From Chlorocebus sabaeus (Eukaryota; Chordata; Mammalia; Primates; Cercopithecidae), in assembly GCF_047675955.1 (NCBI RefSeq), contig NC_132915.1, forward strand, positions 46,073,026 through 46,137,025: 64,000 nucleotides of DNA, in the 5' to 3' direction. Position numbers and translations under genes: made by a program. The notes beneath the pieces are model-generated. The model made no database searches. It saw only the letters and a list, made by a program, of their open reading frames with translations, and was not told the origin of the DNA. Below, in pieces: positions 1 through 12,295 of this stretch. How positions within the stretch are numbered: position 1 is the first letter of the stretch; every line of letters begins with the position of its first letter.

Positions 1-786
1 TAAACACAGTTTTAAAGAGTTAATAGTTTCTAAGGCTGATAGTAGCCAACCGCTAAATAAACTTTGGTGAGAACTAAAGTAACAAAGTGGGAATAACTGA
101 ATAATTTGCTAATTGATAATGGATACACTTTTGGCCTGCCTAGCTCAATTTCTTACTCCCTTTTCTTCCACTTAATATGACACTTTTAACTGCTGTTAGG
201 GAATACTAATCACCACCCCCCCCACCCCTCTACCCCACTCCCTTGCCAAGTACAAGAAGCTGCGGAGAACACAAAAGTTAAGACATATTCCTTGCTCACA
301 ACTTTACAATCTAGTACAGGAGATAAGCCATGAACAAAACAACCTTAACAAAAACAATGGGAAATGAAATGAGCGCAGAATTCCACAGAAACTTAAGAGA
401 TTCCTTCCAGCCAGTGTGGTTTAAAAAAAAAAAAAAAAGCTTCTACACCAAGGCAGGTTTTGTTCTTGCACTGAGTGTCCGGATTATATTCCTAGAGAAG
501 TAATACAGTTTGACTGGAACATAAGGGAAGATGTGCATGGAAGAACAATGAATGAAATGGATGTAGTGGTTGATAGGAACTATTGTAAAAGTAAGGGCCC
601 TATACTCCACTACAAAGAGTTGCTATTTAGCCTATTATCCACCAACAGTCTAAACTACTAAAAGCTTCTCAACAGCAGTAACATCTGATCATTATTTTAC
701 TCCAAGTTTTATCTGGCAACAGTATGACAGATGGACTGAAGTGTGAAAAGACAAAAGTGGGGTCCAGTTAGGAAGACATTAAAATA
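1..786. other. Unique AT-rich DNA, no gene seen
   Basis: No recognisable gene or repeat. It contains a C-rich stretch near 215-240 with a nine-base C run, and an A run at 423-438. No splice-flanked open frame stands out. Confidence 0.5.
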
Positions 787-1090
787 GGCTGGGCACAGTG
801 GCTCATGCCTGTAATCCCAAACTGTGGAAGGCCAAGGCGGGCAGATCACCTGAGGTCAGGAGTTCAAGACCATCCTGGCCAAAATGGTGAAACCCCATCT
901 CTACTAAAAATACAAAAAAAAAAATCAGCCAGGTGTAGTGGTGCATGCCTGTAGTCCCAGCTACTCGGGAGGCTGAGGCAGAAGAATGAGCTGAACCCAA
1001 GAAGCAGAGGTTGCAGTGAGCAGAGATTGTGCCATTGCACTCCAGCCTGGGCAATAAGAGCAAAACTCCATCTCAATCAATCAATCAATA
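787..1090 (+). mobile_element. Alu, AluS type
   Basis: Full-length dimeric Alu SINE, non-autonomous and mobilised by L1 enzymes. It starts at the usual 5' end and has the left-arm text 'tgaggtcaggagttcaag' diagnostic of AluS rather than AluY, a middle A-rich linker and a CAAT-repeat tail instead of pure A. Short open frames on both strands here are Alu translations only. Confidence 0.93.
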
Positions 1091-2374
1091 ATCTGGGTAA
1101 ATTACTGGCAATAGGGCTGGAGAAAACAAAAAGGACAAGATACAAAAGATACTGTAAAGATAAAATCAAGGGGACCAGAATGACTATAACAAATGAGAAG
1201 TGTCAACAATGACACTAAAGTTCTAATAGTCTGAGCACAGGAAAATGGTAGCATTATCAACAGAAAGGGGGGTGAACTATTTTGTGAGAATATGTATCAA
1301 GTTCAGTATGGGGGAAGAGCAGATCATGCAGATAGCCAGGCAACTAGAAATGTTAGAAAACAGACTGACACTGAAGTTATCACATCCAGCAGCCATCTAC
1401 ACAGACCTGACCCAAGAAATAAACAAGTGGCCAAGGTCAGTATCTCAGGGGATACCTATGGTTATTAGGGGAAAAAAAACAAAGAACAGAGTTAACAGGA
1501 GCATTGTGATTGTCCCACGTTCCACATGATAAGGGAAAACAGTTGACAGAAGATAGGATGCTTGAGAGTTTTAAATGATCTAAAACAAGAAGACTTATGT
1601 TTAGGGTATGGTTAAAACCAAGTGAAATACTAAGCAGAAGCAAATACAGTAAGAACAAACCAAAAGGCATGGGAATAATAAATACCAAAATCAGAATAGT
1701 GCTTAAGGATGGAATATGGGGAAAGGCGGATGGGGAGATTGACAATGAGTGACACAGTATAATTTCAATGGTAACCCTAGTCTTCAGATGTGTTTGTACG
1801 TATTAGTTCCTAAACTTGGGTCAATGGGTGTTCAACATACCATTCTTCATGGATATTTGTGGCTGAAATATTTTATTAGGCTTTGTGCCATAAGAGTGAA
1901 TGTCTTTGTGGATTGATAGGTATACAGAATCCACATTGCAGAAGAGTTAAGAAGTAAGCAAATTGTGAAGACAAAGAGGCAGAAAAGATAAAATATTCTT
2001 TGGAGAAATTCTGCAAAGAAAACAAGTAAGAGAAACGTGGTCTGAAAAGTTAGAGGAGCTCGGACAGGTTGTGTTCATAAGTTGGCAGTTTGTTTTTCAC
2101 TACGGGGAGAAAAGAGACTATCACAGGCAAAGGGGACGAAGCCAGCAGAGAAAAGGATATTGAAGATCTAAGCCAGAGGGAAAATGGTATGAAAGGGTCC
2201 GAGGAGAGAATATGATCAAGAGCACAAATGAAAAGGGTGCCCCTGGAGGGAGAAAAAAGAAACCCTTTTTTTTCCCTCAGAAACCAAAGGCAAGAGATAC
2301 AGAAAAAAAAAAAACTCTGTGGTTAAGAAATACATATATTAAAACTGCTCATGTTAGAAAACCAGTTTATTACT
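1091..2374. other. Unique DNA, no gene seen
   Basis: Purine-rich, AT-rich sequence. An open frame of 94 codons at 1245-1529 and one of 102 codons on the other strand at 1437-1745 lack any motif I recognise and look like chance frames. Confidence 0.45.
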
Positions 2375-2465
2375 AGTCTCTTCCACTAAATTGTACACTT
2401 CTTAAAAGGGACAGAATTTTTATTTGCTAATTCACGGTCTAACAGGGTACTCAATAAATGAGAAA
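2375..2465 (+). repeat. L2 3'-end fragment (probable)
   Basis: Shows the degenerate L2 3' pattern: 'ttaaaagggacagaattttt' followed about 40 bases later by a CTCAATAAATG end. Old and diverged, so assignment is tentative. Confidence 0.45.
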
Positions 2466-2562
2466 AGTAAAGATGGGGCTATGTGGTGAGAGAGACCTGA
2501 CAGGAAGGAATCGAGGAGTACCAGAAGGAAGAAAAGGTTGGGTCCAACTGGAAAGGGTAAAG

Positions 2563-2846
2563 AGAAACTCTGCTATAATCCCAGCATTTTGGGAGGCCGA
2601 GGCGGGTGGATCACCGACGAGCCTGACCAACATGGAGAAACCCCGTGTCGACTAAAAATACAAAATTAGCTGAGTATGGTGGCGCATGCCTGTAATCCCA
2701 ACTACTCAGGGGCCTGAGGCAGGAGAATCTCTTGAACCCGGGAGGCGGAGGCTGCGGTGAGCCGAGATCACACCATTGCTCTCTAGCCTGGGCAACAAGA
2801 GCGAAACTCTGTCTCAAAAAAAAAAAAAAAAAAGAAAGAAACTCTG
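2563..2846 (+). mobile_element. 5'-truncated Alu with target-site duplication
   Basis: Alu body 2573-2833, missing the first bases of the element and carrying an internal deletion in the left arm after GGATCACC. The direct repeat AGAAACTCTG at 2563-2572 and 2837-2846 flanks it, showing integration by target-primed reverse transcription. The A tail is at about 2816-2833. Confidence 0.88.
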
Positions 2847-3048
2847 TATCAGTAAGAAATGAGTAACAGAAATGGCAAATAGCAGAACTCAGCCTGGGTT
2901 CCCACAAAAGTGTGAGAAATAATAAACAAGCTGACTGGGTCCAAGAAAGTATAGCTCAGAGTTCCCAGTTTGGGAAGTGAAATACTTAGAACCAGCAAGG
3001 AGTTCTCAACACAAAGAGAAAAATACCTTGCTCTAAAACATACACCAT

Positions 3049-3343
3049 GCCAAGTGCAGTGGCTCACACCTGTAATCCCAGCACTTTGGGAGGACAAGGC
3101 AGGTGGATCACCTGAGGTCAGGAGTTCAAGACTAGCCTGGCCAACATGGTGAAACCCCGTCTCTACTGAAAATACAAAAATCAGCCAGGAGTGGTGGTAC
3201 ACGCCTATAGTTCCGGCTACTCAGGAGGCTGAGGTACGAGAATTGCTTGAACTTGGGAGGTGGAGGTTGCAGTGAGCTGAGATCACGCTATTGCGCTCCA
3301 GCCTGGGTGACAGAGTGAGGCTCTGTCTCAAAAAAAAAAAAAA
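3049..3343 (+). mobile_element. Alu, AluS type
   Basis: Full-length Alu with AluS left-arm diagnostics and an A tail at 3330-3343. No clear target-site duplication was found by eye. Confidence 0.92.
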
Positions 3344-6044
3344 GACAATAACACATATAGCTTGATGGGCAATACTATGTTATAAATCGTCGTCATTATG
3401 CAGCATTCTCATAGTGTATAGTTCTTATGAAGAAAATAAAGTAAAACACTGAGAACTGATTTTAGATGAAATTAGTCTTTATTTAGGTTTCCCCAAATTC
3501 AAAGTGTTTAGTATGTAGCGTTCTAATGTCTATGAATTTATTTCTGGCTAGGAAATTCCCCAAAGCCAACAAAAATCAAAATACTTTATGCTATGTCACC
3601 TATGTGATTTGAACAAAGGCATAAAAGATGTGGAATAATTTCACTTCATTAATAAACATAAGACAAAGCTGAAGAGAGCCAAGTTCCACTCCTTATTGTC
3701 CGATTCCTGTCTCCAGAACTGCAATTGTGGTCCAAAGTCACAGCAGCTTTCTGCCCAATTAGCGAGGTCTGCATTAGCAGAACTCAGTACTTCTAGTCCA
3801 GAATCCCTCTAGAGAGCAGGGAAATGATGGGTTCCATCACCTGGCCAACATCAGCAACCGCCAGAGTCACCTTAGGGACACAGACAAAGACATTCATCTA
3901 CTGTACTGGCAGCCTCTACAGCCTGCCTTCCTAACAGAGTCCTTTCTGTGAAGACCACTATCTAAGTGACCTGTCATAGAGCTTTATAAAGCAGCATTAA
4001 TACTGTGGGCCAAAATGAGATTGATCTTTGAGCTTCGTGGTCTCCTGTTGTCAACAGTGCATTATAAAACCAATACTAAATACTTTATAAACAGGTCTCC
4101 CTACAGTATATTAGAAAAACAGTGCATATTTCATGCCCCATAGTTAGGTAGCCACATATCCATCAGACAAATAAATTATTTATTAGGTGCTCAGAAGTGC
4201 AATAAGAGTCAATAAACTAACTTCTGGATACTTATAAGCTACTATTTCACTGGAAATTGTACCTGAATGAGAAAACTGTCTCACTAACTGAATAGGGGGT
4301 GGAAATATCTCAGCTCTCTCAAGTGTACTGTCAGAAGGAAGCATAGGCCTCATGAGTGAGAAAGGACAAAATCCCCACACCCTGAAAAAAGTCCTAGTTA
4401 TTAAATTACAAAGAAAGCATCATCCAACCCCATACTCATTTCTTTTCTCTTGTGTATAGATTCCTCTGGTTCTACCATCCTTGGAGACAGCTCGGGGAAA
4501 TAAAAATTGGTGGAAACGTTTCTAATACACCCTGAGTCAGGCCACATGACAACCACCAATAATGGTTTGCATTTCACATCTCCAAAGAAACTACACAATG
4601 ACTTGAGTATACAAGCTTTCTGCTACATGCGTAGCATAGAATTTCGAATTTATGAATCTAGGGTTTAGAGTAGACTTTTTTCCCCCCATGTTTGGTTAAA
4701 GCTCCTAAGCCTACAGACACCCTGTGCTCTGTCCAACATATAAGGCATCTCCTTCCTGGCTCTACCCCTCTGAAAGAGGACCTTCCATTCTAGAATGTAT
4801 TTCAGCCCTTCGAGAAGAAGAATTTCTTCAGAGGGAGTTATTTCTCAAACTATCAGAGGCGTGGACCTTTGTGTAGTATTGTGGGTGTCATGGTTTCACA
4901 TGTTGGCCACATTAATACCGGAGAGCAAGCATCTGTAACCCACAGCTGTGTGTGCTCCAGCCCCAAAGCACCCGCAGGGCTGATGCCAATGCAAACCACT
5001 CTTCCCATCCCACATCTGAACCACACTGGTTTTCTTCAGGAGCCAGAGGCTGAGATACAGTTCTGAAAATGAAGGTTTAGGGTTCTTTCCATTCACATGA
5101 TGGGCATAGGGTGTTGAGAGGAATAGTGCCAGATGCACTGGCTCCTTTTTTCTCCCCTATTCCATACCAAGTGAATAAACCATAAAGAGGCTTATCATGT
5201 CAAAGGGTATTCCAAAATACCCCAGGGAAAAAACCTAAATGGATAAATATGTAGATTTTGTTCACACTGTTCTCAGTTTTTCCCCCACCATCTTATACTT
5301 TTATTCCTATAGGCTGCAGTTATTAAGGTTGAAAAATATTTTATGTCAGTAGGAAAAAGTGGAACTAAAGGAGAAACATGGGAGAGACTTAGTTTCACAT
5401 CACTTTCTCAAAAAGACCTCCCAAATCCTACAAATAATGAATGCTAATGTAAAAATACAGGAGAAGACTGGTTTCTGTATTACTTTTGCTACTACAACCA
5501 CTACAGCTAAGATGATTATTCATATTAATGAGTTTGGTATGTAGACAAACTATAAAAGACGCAGTCTCTGACCTCAAGTACTTATCTCTGTCTTTTGGGA
5601 TTTACTCCTCCTGCTAGATTTACTTTTATTCTTCATACCCTTGCCCAGAGGAAGTGATCATCACTCAGGACTTGGAATATTTCCATGGGTGGGGTTTAAA
5701 TATGACAATGAGAAGAAAGAGAACTTTTGCCCTTGGACACAGACAACGTTGGCCCCAAAGCTCAGGATGTCTAGTTTGTGGCAAGGAGAAATATAAACTC
5801 CCTGTGAAATTTTTACACTGATCTCACTGAGCTTTATCAGAAAAACTGCGTAAAATGTGGAAGTTTGTAACATTTCAGTGCTTTATCACATCATGCCCAC
5901 ATATGCAAACAGTATCACTGTATGTGAATGAACTAATAGTAAACAATTTATCTTCATCCTTTATAGCGTTATTTACATTTTATGTGTGTGCTTATAGCAT
6001 ATATAGAAGAAATATATCCAGGAAATCAATTTTGCCAAGTGGTT
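3344..6044. other. Unique AT-rich DNA, no gene seen
   Basis: About 2.7 kb without a confidently assignable repeat. The stretch 3680-3960 is less AT-rich but has no convincing exon. Open frames of 60-80 codons at 4183-5138 carry no recognisable domain. Confidence 0.45.
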
Positions 6045-6250
6045 AAGTGTCAGAGTTCTGCAGTGAAATGTCTTGGGTTTGAATAACTGTAGAGCCTTTT
6101 ACTAATTGTGTGATCTTAGCAAGTTACTTAGCCAAAGTTCTTCATCTCTAAAGTGGAAATAAAAGTATCTGTTCACAGAATTGTTGTGAAGATTAAACAT
6201 TTTTATTAGTGCAAAACATTTAGCCAAGCACCTAGCATACAAGTACTAAA
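6045..6250 (+). repeat. MIR SINE, sense
   Basis: Ancient tRNA-derived SINE. The core is recognisable: 'tgtgatcttagcaagttact', then a degenerate CTTCATCTCTAAAGTGG, and finally AAGCACCTAGCATACAAGTA. Diverged as expected for an insertion shared by mammals. Confidence 0.8.
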
Positions 6251-6925
6251 ATATCAGTTGCTGCGTATGTATGTGTGTGAAAAGAGATTTCAAAGTAGAA
6301 GCCCACAGTCCAAGTTTGGCTTCAGATGTGTTTTGCTTGGCTCCTCCTAAGTGAGTGTGTATGAGTGTGCATATGTTTAATTAATGACCAACATGTAAAA
6401 CACAATAAATTTTCAATTAAAATATGGATGTTCAGCTGCTGAGGGAATGGGCAGGGAGAGGCAAAAGGTGAGGCGTTAAAGAATTAAAGATACGGCAAGA
6501 GAAATGTATATTCCTTTGTGACAACAATCAACAGGGGAGGAGTAGAAACAGCTCTCTGCAGCACATGCTTTCATTTTATACCCTACCAGGTTCTCGCACT
6601 TCCTTTACTTGCCTGGCCACTATTGCCATCTAAGTTCATGACCCCTGGCCTACAAGCATCCATTAACTTAGCATATATGGAGAGTTCATTCACACATAAA
6701 TGAAAGTCATATTTAAATAGAGTATCAAGTACCAAAATGTTTTCTATTATGCCTGCCTCTAATGAAAATAACAATGAATTGCATTCCATTCCTTTTGCAT
6801 TTTCCTAAACCCTATATTGTTTACTGTAATATATATAAGGAATAAGTAAACCCATTACATGTGACTGTATCAGGGGCCCTGCTACAAGTACAGACATGGG
6901 CTTTGAGACAGCTATTTTTTCAGTA

Positions 6926-7100
6926 ACAGTGGTTCTCAAATATATTTGCTTTAGCTAGGGGAGACCTTTTTTGAAAAGAAAAAAAATATTGATATTGTAA
7001 ATATATGAAACAAGTAGTAGAAAGCCTGGACCCCTTGGCTTCTGCAGCCTGACACACACAGAACTGTAAGGTCATACCAAAAAGTTTTAGGAAACAGATC
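6926..7100 (+). repeat. Possible hAT-Charlie fragment
   Basis: Begins with CAGTGGTTCTCAAA, the terminal sequence shared by several hAT-Charlie non-autonomous elements, but the matching end is not obvious. Low confidence. Confidence 0.3.
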
Positions 7101-7205
7101 TAATCCCACTGCTTTACAATACAATCAAGGAAACTGAGGCAAAGTCAAATAATAAACTGGTAGCAAAGCCTAGACCATTTTTCAGGAATTGGTTCTCCTA
7201 ACTGT
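7100..7205 (-). repeat. MIR SINE fragment, antisense
   Basis: Contains 'aaggaaactgaggcaaagtc' and downstream text corresponding to the antisense MIR core. Short and diverged. Confidence 0.5.
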
Positions 7206-7409
7206 GTTTACACGAGAGCCCAAAGCAGTCACCCAGGAGGTTGATAATCTAGTAGTATACTAGATTTACTCTTTGTGACTTGTGAGAACTGACTATTAAA
7301 TTTTTAGGAAACTTGCAAGCCAGTTGACTTCATATTGGCCATGTTGAACCTGACTACAATCAGCGTCAGAGCCCCCCACATGTAACTCCATAACCTTATT
7401 AAACTCACT

Positions 7410-7721
7410 TTTGTTCTTTTTTGTTTGTTTGTTTTTTGAGTCAGGGTCTTGCTCTGTCACCAAGGCTGAAGTGCCGAGGTCCAATCTCTGCTAACTGCAA
7501 CCTCTGCCTCCTGGGTTCAAGGGACTCTCGAGCCTCAGCCTCCATAGTCGCTGGGATTACAGCCATGTAATCCCACCATGTCTGGCTAATTTTTGTATTT
7601 TTAGTAGAGACAGAGTTTCACCATGTTGGCAGACTGGTCTCGAACTCTTGGCCTCAAGTGATCTGCCCTCCACAGCCTCCCAAAGTGCCGGGATTACAGG
7701 AGTGAGCCACTGCGCCTGGCC
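7410..7721 (-). mobile_element. Alu, AluS type, minus strand
   Basis: Antisense Alu beginning with a T/GTTT-rich tail and ending with the complement of the Alu 5' end at CGCCTGGCC. Several point changes and a small insertion near 7560 indicate moderate age. Confidence 0.92.
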
Positions 7722-8016
7722 TAAACTGTTTTTTTAAATTAAAAAAAAATTAATCCATGTAATTGAAAAAGAATTATACTTTCCATGTAACATATATTAA
7801 AACATCTGAAATTCTTTCCATTTTTAAAATATACAAAATATCACACCACACAAAGAAATATAAAGTATACTATGAAAGTATAAATTATTAAAATTTTACA
7901 AACACAACCACTGCTTGAGATGTTGACATTTGGCCAAGTTAGGCATCTTCACAGGGTACATAAATAATTAAGTGTTTGTCCTTGTACCCGCTTCTAGAGA
8001 TTTGAGAAATTTCATA

Positions 8017-8346
8017 AAAAGTATGAAGAAGGCCAGGCGCGGTGGCTCAAGCCTGTAATCCCAGCACTTTGGGAGGCCAAGACGGGTGGATCATAAGGTC
8101 AGGAGATCGAGACCATCCTGGCTAACATGGTGAAACTCCGTCTCTACTAAAAAATACGAAAAACTAGCTGGGCGAGGTGGCGGGCGCCTGCAGTCCCAGC
8201 TTCTCGGGAGGCTGAGGCAGGAGAATGGCGTGAACCCGGGAGGCGGAGCTTGCAGTGAGCTGGGATCTGGCCACTGCACTCCAGCCTGGGGGACACAGCG
8301 AGACTCTGTCTCAAAAAAAAAAAAAAGAAAAGAAAAGTATGAAGAA
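8017..8346 (+). mobile_element. Young AluY, Old World monkey AluYRa type, with TSD
   Basis: Alu body 8031-8332. The left arm has the AluY signature ('gatcgagaccatcctggcta'). The right half carries the AluYRa-type 'ctagctgggcgaggtggcgg' and GGATCTGGCCACTGCACT. The 14-bp direct repeat AAAAGTATGAAGAA lies at 8017-8030 and 8333-8346. An 18-mer-level resemblance to the elements at 8967 and 45237 supports recent, lineage-specific activity. Confidence 0.93.
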
Positions 8347-8514
8347 AACCAAGCCAGACTCTTAGGAGTTACAGAATAAATCTGCACATAAATGTGGACT
8401 TCTTACTACGTAAAAGACACTGTAAGTTTTATAGAAGATACATACATACAGTAAAGTCTCAGCATCCAGAGCTCTTAGGAAATTAATCATTCTGGATGGG
8501 CACAGAGTCAAGGA

Positions 8515-8730
8515 GATGGAACTTTATTGAGCACCTGTTGTGTGCCAGGTACTATGCAAAACATAAAATATTTTTTCATTCATTCTTCATAGGTCCTATG
8601 AGATAGGTATTATTATTCTCATTCTACCAATAAGGAAATCGAAGCTAAGAGAGTTTAGTCACTTGGCCAAAGTCTTATATTAAGTATCAAAGTGGGAATT
8701 CAAGACCAAGTTGGTCTGATTTCAAAATAT
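8515..8730 (-). repeat. MIR SINE, antisense
   Basis: Reads as the reverse complement of MIR: 'attgagcacctgttgtgtgc', then a GATAGGTATTATTATTCTCATT region and AAGGAAATCGAAGCTAAGAGAG. Clear match along about 200 bp. Confidence 0.85.
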
Positions 8731-8949
8731 GTGCTCATCCAAATATCCAGCATTGCCTCTTCAGGTTTCTACCATTTTAGACAAGAATTTTCTGAAAAGG
8801 TGCTGCATATTACCCTGTTTTAAGCAGGACATATCTTTCTTGATAATTAAACATCAATTAATATCTTCAGGCTTCTAAGTGCTTAGGGCCTCCTATTTGA
8901 CTTGGCATGGGAAAGAGGAGCTCTGGGACTGCCCTATTTTTTTTTAATT

Positions 8950-9300
8950 CAACAATCTACCATTTTTTTTTTTTTTTTTTTTTTTCTTTTTCTTTTTGAG
9001 ACAGAGTCTCGCTGTATCGCCCAGGCTGGAGTGCAGTGGCCGGATCTCAGCTCACTGCAAGCTCCGCCTCCTGGGTTTTTACGCCATTCTCCTGCCTCAG
9101 CCTCCCGAGTAGCCGGGACTACAGGCACCCGCCATCTCGCCCGGCTAGTTTTTTTTTGTATTTTTTAGTAGAGACGGGGTTTCACCGTGTTAGCCAGGAT
9201 GGTCTCGAACTCCTGACCTCGTGATCCGCCCGTCTCGGCCTCCCAAAGTGCTGGGATTACAGGCTTGAGCCACCGCGCCCGGCCAACAATCTACCATTTT
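8950..9300 (-). mobile_element. Young AluY, AluYRa type, minus strand, with TSD
   Basis: Antisense Alu body 8967-9283 with a long T run. The diagnostic CGGATCTCAGCTCACTGCAA and 'cgcccggctagttttttt' stretches mark the AluYRa group of Old World monkeys. The 17-bp direct repeat CAACAATCTACCATTTT is at 8950-8966 and 9284-9300. Together with the plus-strand AluYRa at 8031 it forms an inverted pair about 630 bp apart. Confidence 0.93.
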
Positions 9301-9394
9301 ATCCTTTCATAGTTAGTTGTAATTATTAATTGTTTGTCTAATATTTGCTTTCTTCCCAGCTCTAGAATTTGCTATTTTATTTTACTATGAGTCT

Positions 9395-9560
9395 TTCCAA
9401 GGGAATATTAAGTAGTCATTAAGAAGAATGAAAAAAACTGTTAAGTACAGATAAGCAACATCTCCAAACAAAACATGAGTAAAAGACAAGATACAGAACA
9501 GTAAATACCATGTACTATCATTGATGGAGAAAGAGAAAAACAGGCGAAAAAGAGAATAGA
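9395..9560 (+). repeat. L1M 3'-region fragment (probable)
   Basis: Matches the remembered pattern of old L1M 3' sequence: GGGAATATTAAGTAGTCATT, then AAGCAACATCTCCAAA, then CAGAACAGTAAATACCATGT. Heavily diverged. Confidence 0.55.
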
Positions 9561-9644
9561 AAAGAAAAACTGAGGAGGTAACAAATACTTCTAAATTGGG
9601 GCTAAGCTATTGCTAGAAATACCTTTAAGGATCTGGCAAAATAA

Positions 9645-9945
9645 GGCTGGGTGTGATGGCTCACACTTGTAATCCCAGCACTTTGGGAGGCCGAGGCAGG
9701 AAGACTGTTTGAGCCTAGGAGTTCAAAACGAGCCTGGGCAACATGGCAAAACCCGTCTCTACAAACAATACAAAAATGAGTTGGGCATGGTGGTATGTGC
9801 CAATGGTCCTAGCTACTCCAGAGGTTGAGGTGGGAGGGTCACCTGAGCCCGGGGTGGTCAAGGCTATAGTAAGTCCTAATCGTGCCACTGCACTCCAGCC
9901 TGGATGACAGAGTGAGACACTCTCTTAAAAATTAAAAAAGAAGGA
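9645..9945 (+). mobile_element. Alu, AluJ type
   Basis: Older dimeric Alu; 'gagcctaggagttcaaaacg' and AGCCTGGGCAACATGGCAAAA are AluJ diagnostics. The tail is an AAATTAAAAAAG mixture. Confidence 0.9.
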
Positions 9946-9974
9946 ATCTGGTAAACAGAAAAAAAGGAGAATCT

Positions 9975-10273
9975 GGCCAGGTGCAGTGGCTCATGCCTGT
10001 AATCCCAGAACTTTGGGAGGCCAAGGTGGGTGAATCACTTGAGGTCAGGGGTTCGAGACCAGACTGGCCAACATGGTGAAACCCCATCTCTACCAAAAAA
10101 TACAAAAATGTAGCCAGGCATGGTGTCAGGCACCTGTAGTCCCAGCTACTCAGGAGGCTGAGACAAGAGAATTGCTAGGACCCAGGAGATGGAGATTGCA
10201 GTGAGCCAAGATCAGGCCACTGCACTCCAGCCTGAGCCACAGAGCGAGGCTGTCTCAAAAAAAAAAAAAAAAA
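9975..10273 (+). mobile_element. Alu, AluS type
   Basis: Full-length Alu with the AluS left arm and an A tail at about 10256-10273. It sits about 30 bp after the AluJ at 9645, in the same orientation, so the two form a tandem Alu cluster. Confidence 0.92.
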
Positions 10274-10837
10274 GCAATGGAACATTTTTTTTCTCTGTGT
10301 AAGCTTCTGTACTCTTTTTTTCACTTTTTACACTACATATATATATGTATGCAATTAACAAAATGAAAAAAAATTTAATATATCACGATGGCCCTGAAAA
10401 TCAAAGAAAGTTTTGGAATTTTCAGGTTCTAAGCAATATATGGGGGAATGACTATCTTAGAAGTTCAGTATGTAAGCTTGCAAGCTTCGTTTCATTCTCC
10501 AGGATGCTCAAAGCACAGTTCCTACCTGCTTTTCAACTGTGTTCATATTAGCCCAGTATGAATATTTAAAACAAAGTCCTCTAATTTCACATCATTTATA
10601 GTATAGCTAGAGAGACTATATGTAAATGTACAGGTTAGATAAAAGATGTAAATAACCGCTCTCTTACAACAGTAGAAGTCTACAAATCAGTACATGTGTT
10701 GTTAGTTATAATACATCCAGGAGTACATGTTATTTGGTTGAAAGAGCAGGTTGGGCCAAGATTCTTAGACTAAGGAGAATATCAAAAGGCAAAGAGAAGA
10801 CACCATTCCAAATGGGTGGGAAAGCACAAATAAAAGT
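10274..10837. other. Unique AT-rich DNA, no gene seen
   Basis: Contains a short TA-repeat at 10336-10347. No repeat family or exon recognised. Confidence 0.4.
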
Positions 10838-11131
10838 ATAATAATCCCAGCACCTTGGGAGACCAAGGCAGGAAACTCAACAGCTTGAGCGCACGAGTTT
10901 GAGATCAGCCTGGGTAACAGAGTTAGAAGATCCCATTGCTACAAAAAAATTAAAAATTAGCCAGGTGTGGTGGTGCATGCCTGTGGTCCCAACTACTCAG
11001 GAGGCTGAGGTGGGAGGATTATTTGAGCCTGGGAGCTTAAGGCTGCAGTGAGCCATGATCATGTCACTGCTCTCCAGCCTAGGCAAGAGAAAGAGATCCT
11101 GTGCTTTAAAAAAAAAAAAAAAAAAAAAAAA
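10838..11131 (+). mobile_element. Alu, AluJ type, 5'-truncated
   Basis: Starts inside the left arm at AATAATCCCAGCACC. 'agcctgggtaacagagttag' and 'gaggattatttgagcctggg' indicate AluJ. The A tail of about 24 bases is at 11108-11131. Confidence 0.9.
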
Positions 11132-12184
11132 GTAAGTGTAAGGATGCACTGTTCCTTGGATAGATGCAAGATATTAATTAATAAGACATGAGATTAGAAA
11201 GAGAATATACAGGCAAACTGCAGAGGCCTTGAAGTTTGGACTTCAAGTTTCTGAACACAATAGTTAAGTAATGGAAGTTATGTTTCATCTAGGAATGGTG
11301 TACAGAATGCAGCAGAAAACAGACATCGAAGCCAGAAGTATTAAATTAGGGGATTTGTTTGTATTCAAATATTCCCCTAGAACGTAAGCTCTAAGAACGA
11401 GGAATTTCATCAGTTTTATATTCGTTTATACTGCATGCATTTACACTTGAAACTATAGTAGACACTAACAGGAAATGGACAGCCCATCACAGAGCATGAG
11501 GACCTAAACTAGGTAATTGTGAAAAATAAATTAACAATTTAGAGCTTTGTTTTCTTTTTTAAAGAATCTACGAGAACTGATGCCTAAATTAATTTTAGTT
11601 CTAAGGGAAAAGAAGCTAATTAGAAGATTTCCAGTTGGAAAAAATGGTGAAGGCAGAGATATAATTTGATATTTATATTTGTACCAATACATGTACTATA
11701 CAGTTAAAATATTTCTACCTAAAAATATTTTCTGAAATTGAAAATGGCTGAACACTAAAATTAAGCTCTATCTTCAATTCTCTACCATCTACTACTGACT
11801 GGCATCACATCCAACAGCATATGGCTTCACGACTCATCTCTAAACTAGTCATGCCATTCGCCTTACAGAGCCTTCTTTTGCCTTGCATTGTGGAGATGTT
11901 GTATGTAATCTATACATTTGACCAGGGGATCATCTATCCTGTCAGATGGGAATGGGCATCCCTCCAGAATGCCTGGCATACCCAACGAGCAAATGTAAGA
12001 GATCTCTCAAACAAACTCTACAATCTGCCAGATTTCTACAACAGAATATCCTTCCTACTTAGGTCCCAAGATCAGTATCTCTGAATTAGATCATAACACA
12101 TTCTTGCCAAAACCGCTGCCACCCTGTTTCAACTTTTTGTTAATGAACTATTAAGCCTCCTACTCATCAAGGCTTGAAAGCAAA
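11132..12184. other. Unique DNA, no gene seen
   Basis: An 87-codon open frame at 11821-12084 has no recognisable domain and lies next to L2-like sequence, so it is probably a chance frame in an old repeat. Confidence 0.4.
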
Positions 12185-12295
12185 TTCATGCCTACTTCAC
12201 CACTATATTCCTACCATGACTGGCATGCTGCCACATATTCAGAAATGTTGAAAAATTTGGATGAATGAATGAACACAAGATGAATAAATGAATGA
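12185..12295 (+). repeat. L2 3'-end fragment (probable)
   Basis: Ends in a degenerate GAATGAATGAAC run typical of the L2 3' tail, preceded by ACTATATTCCTACCATGACTGG. Tentative. Confidence 0.4.
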
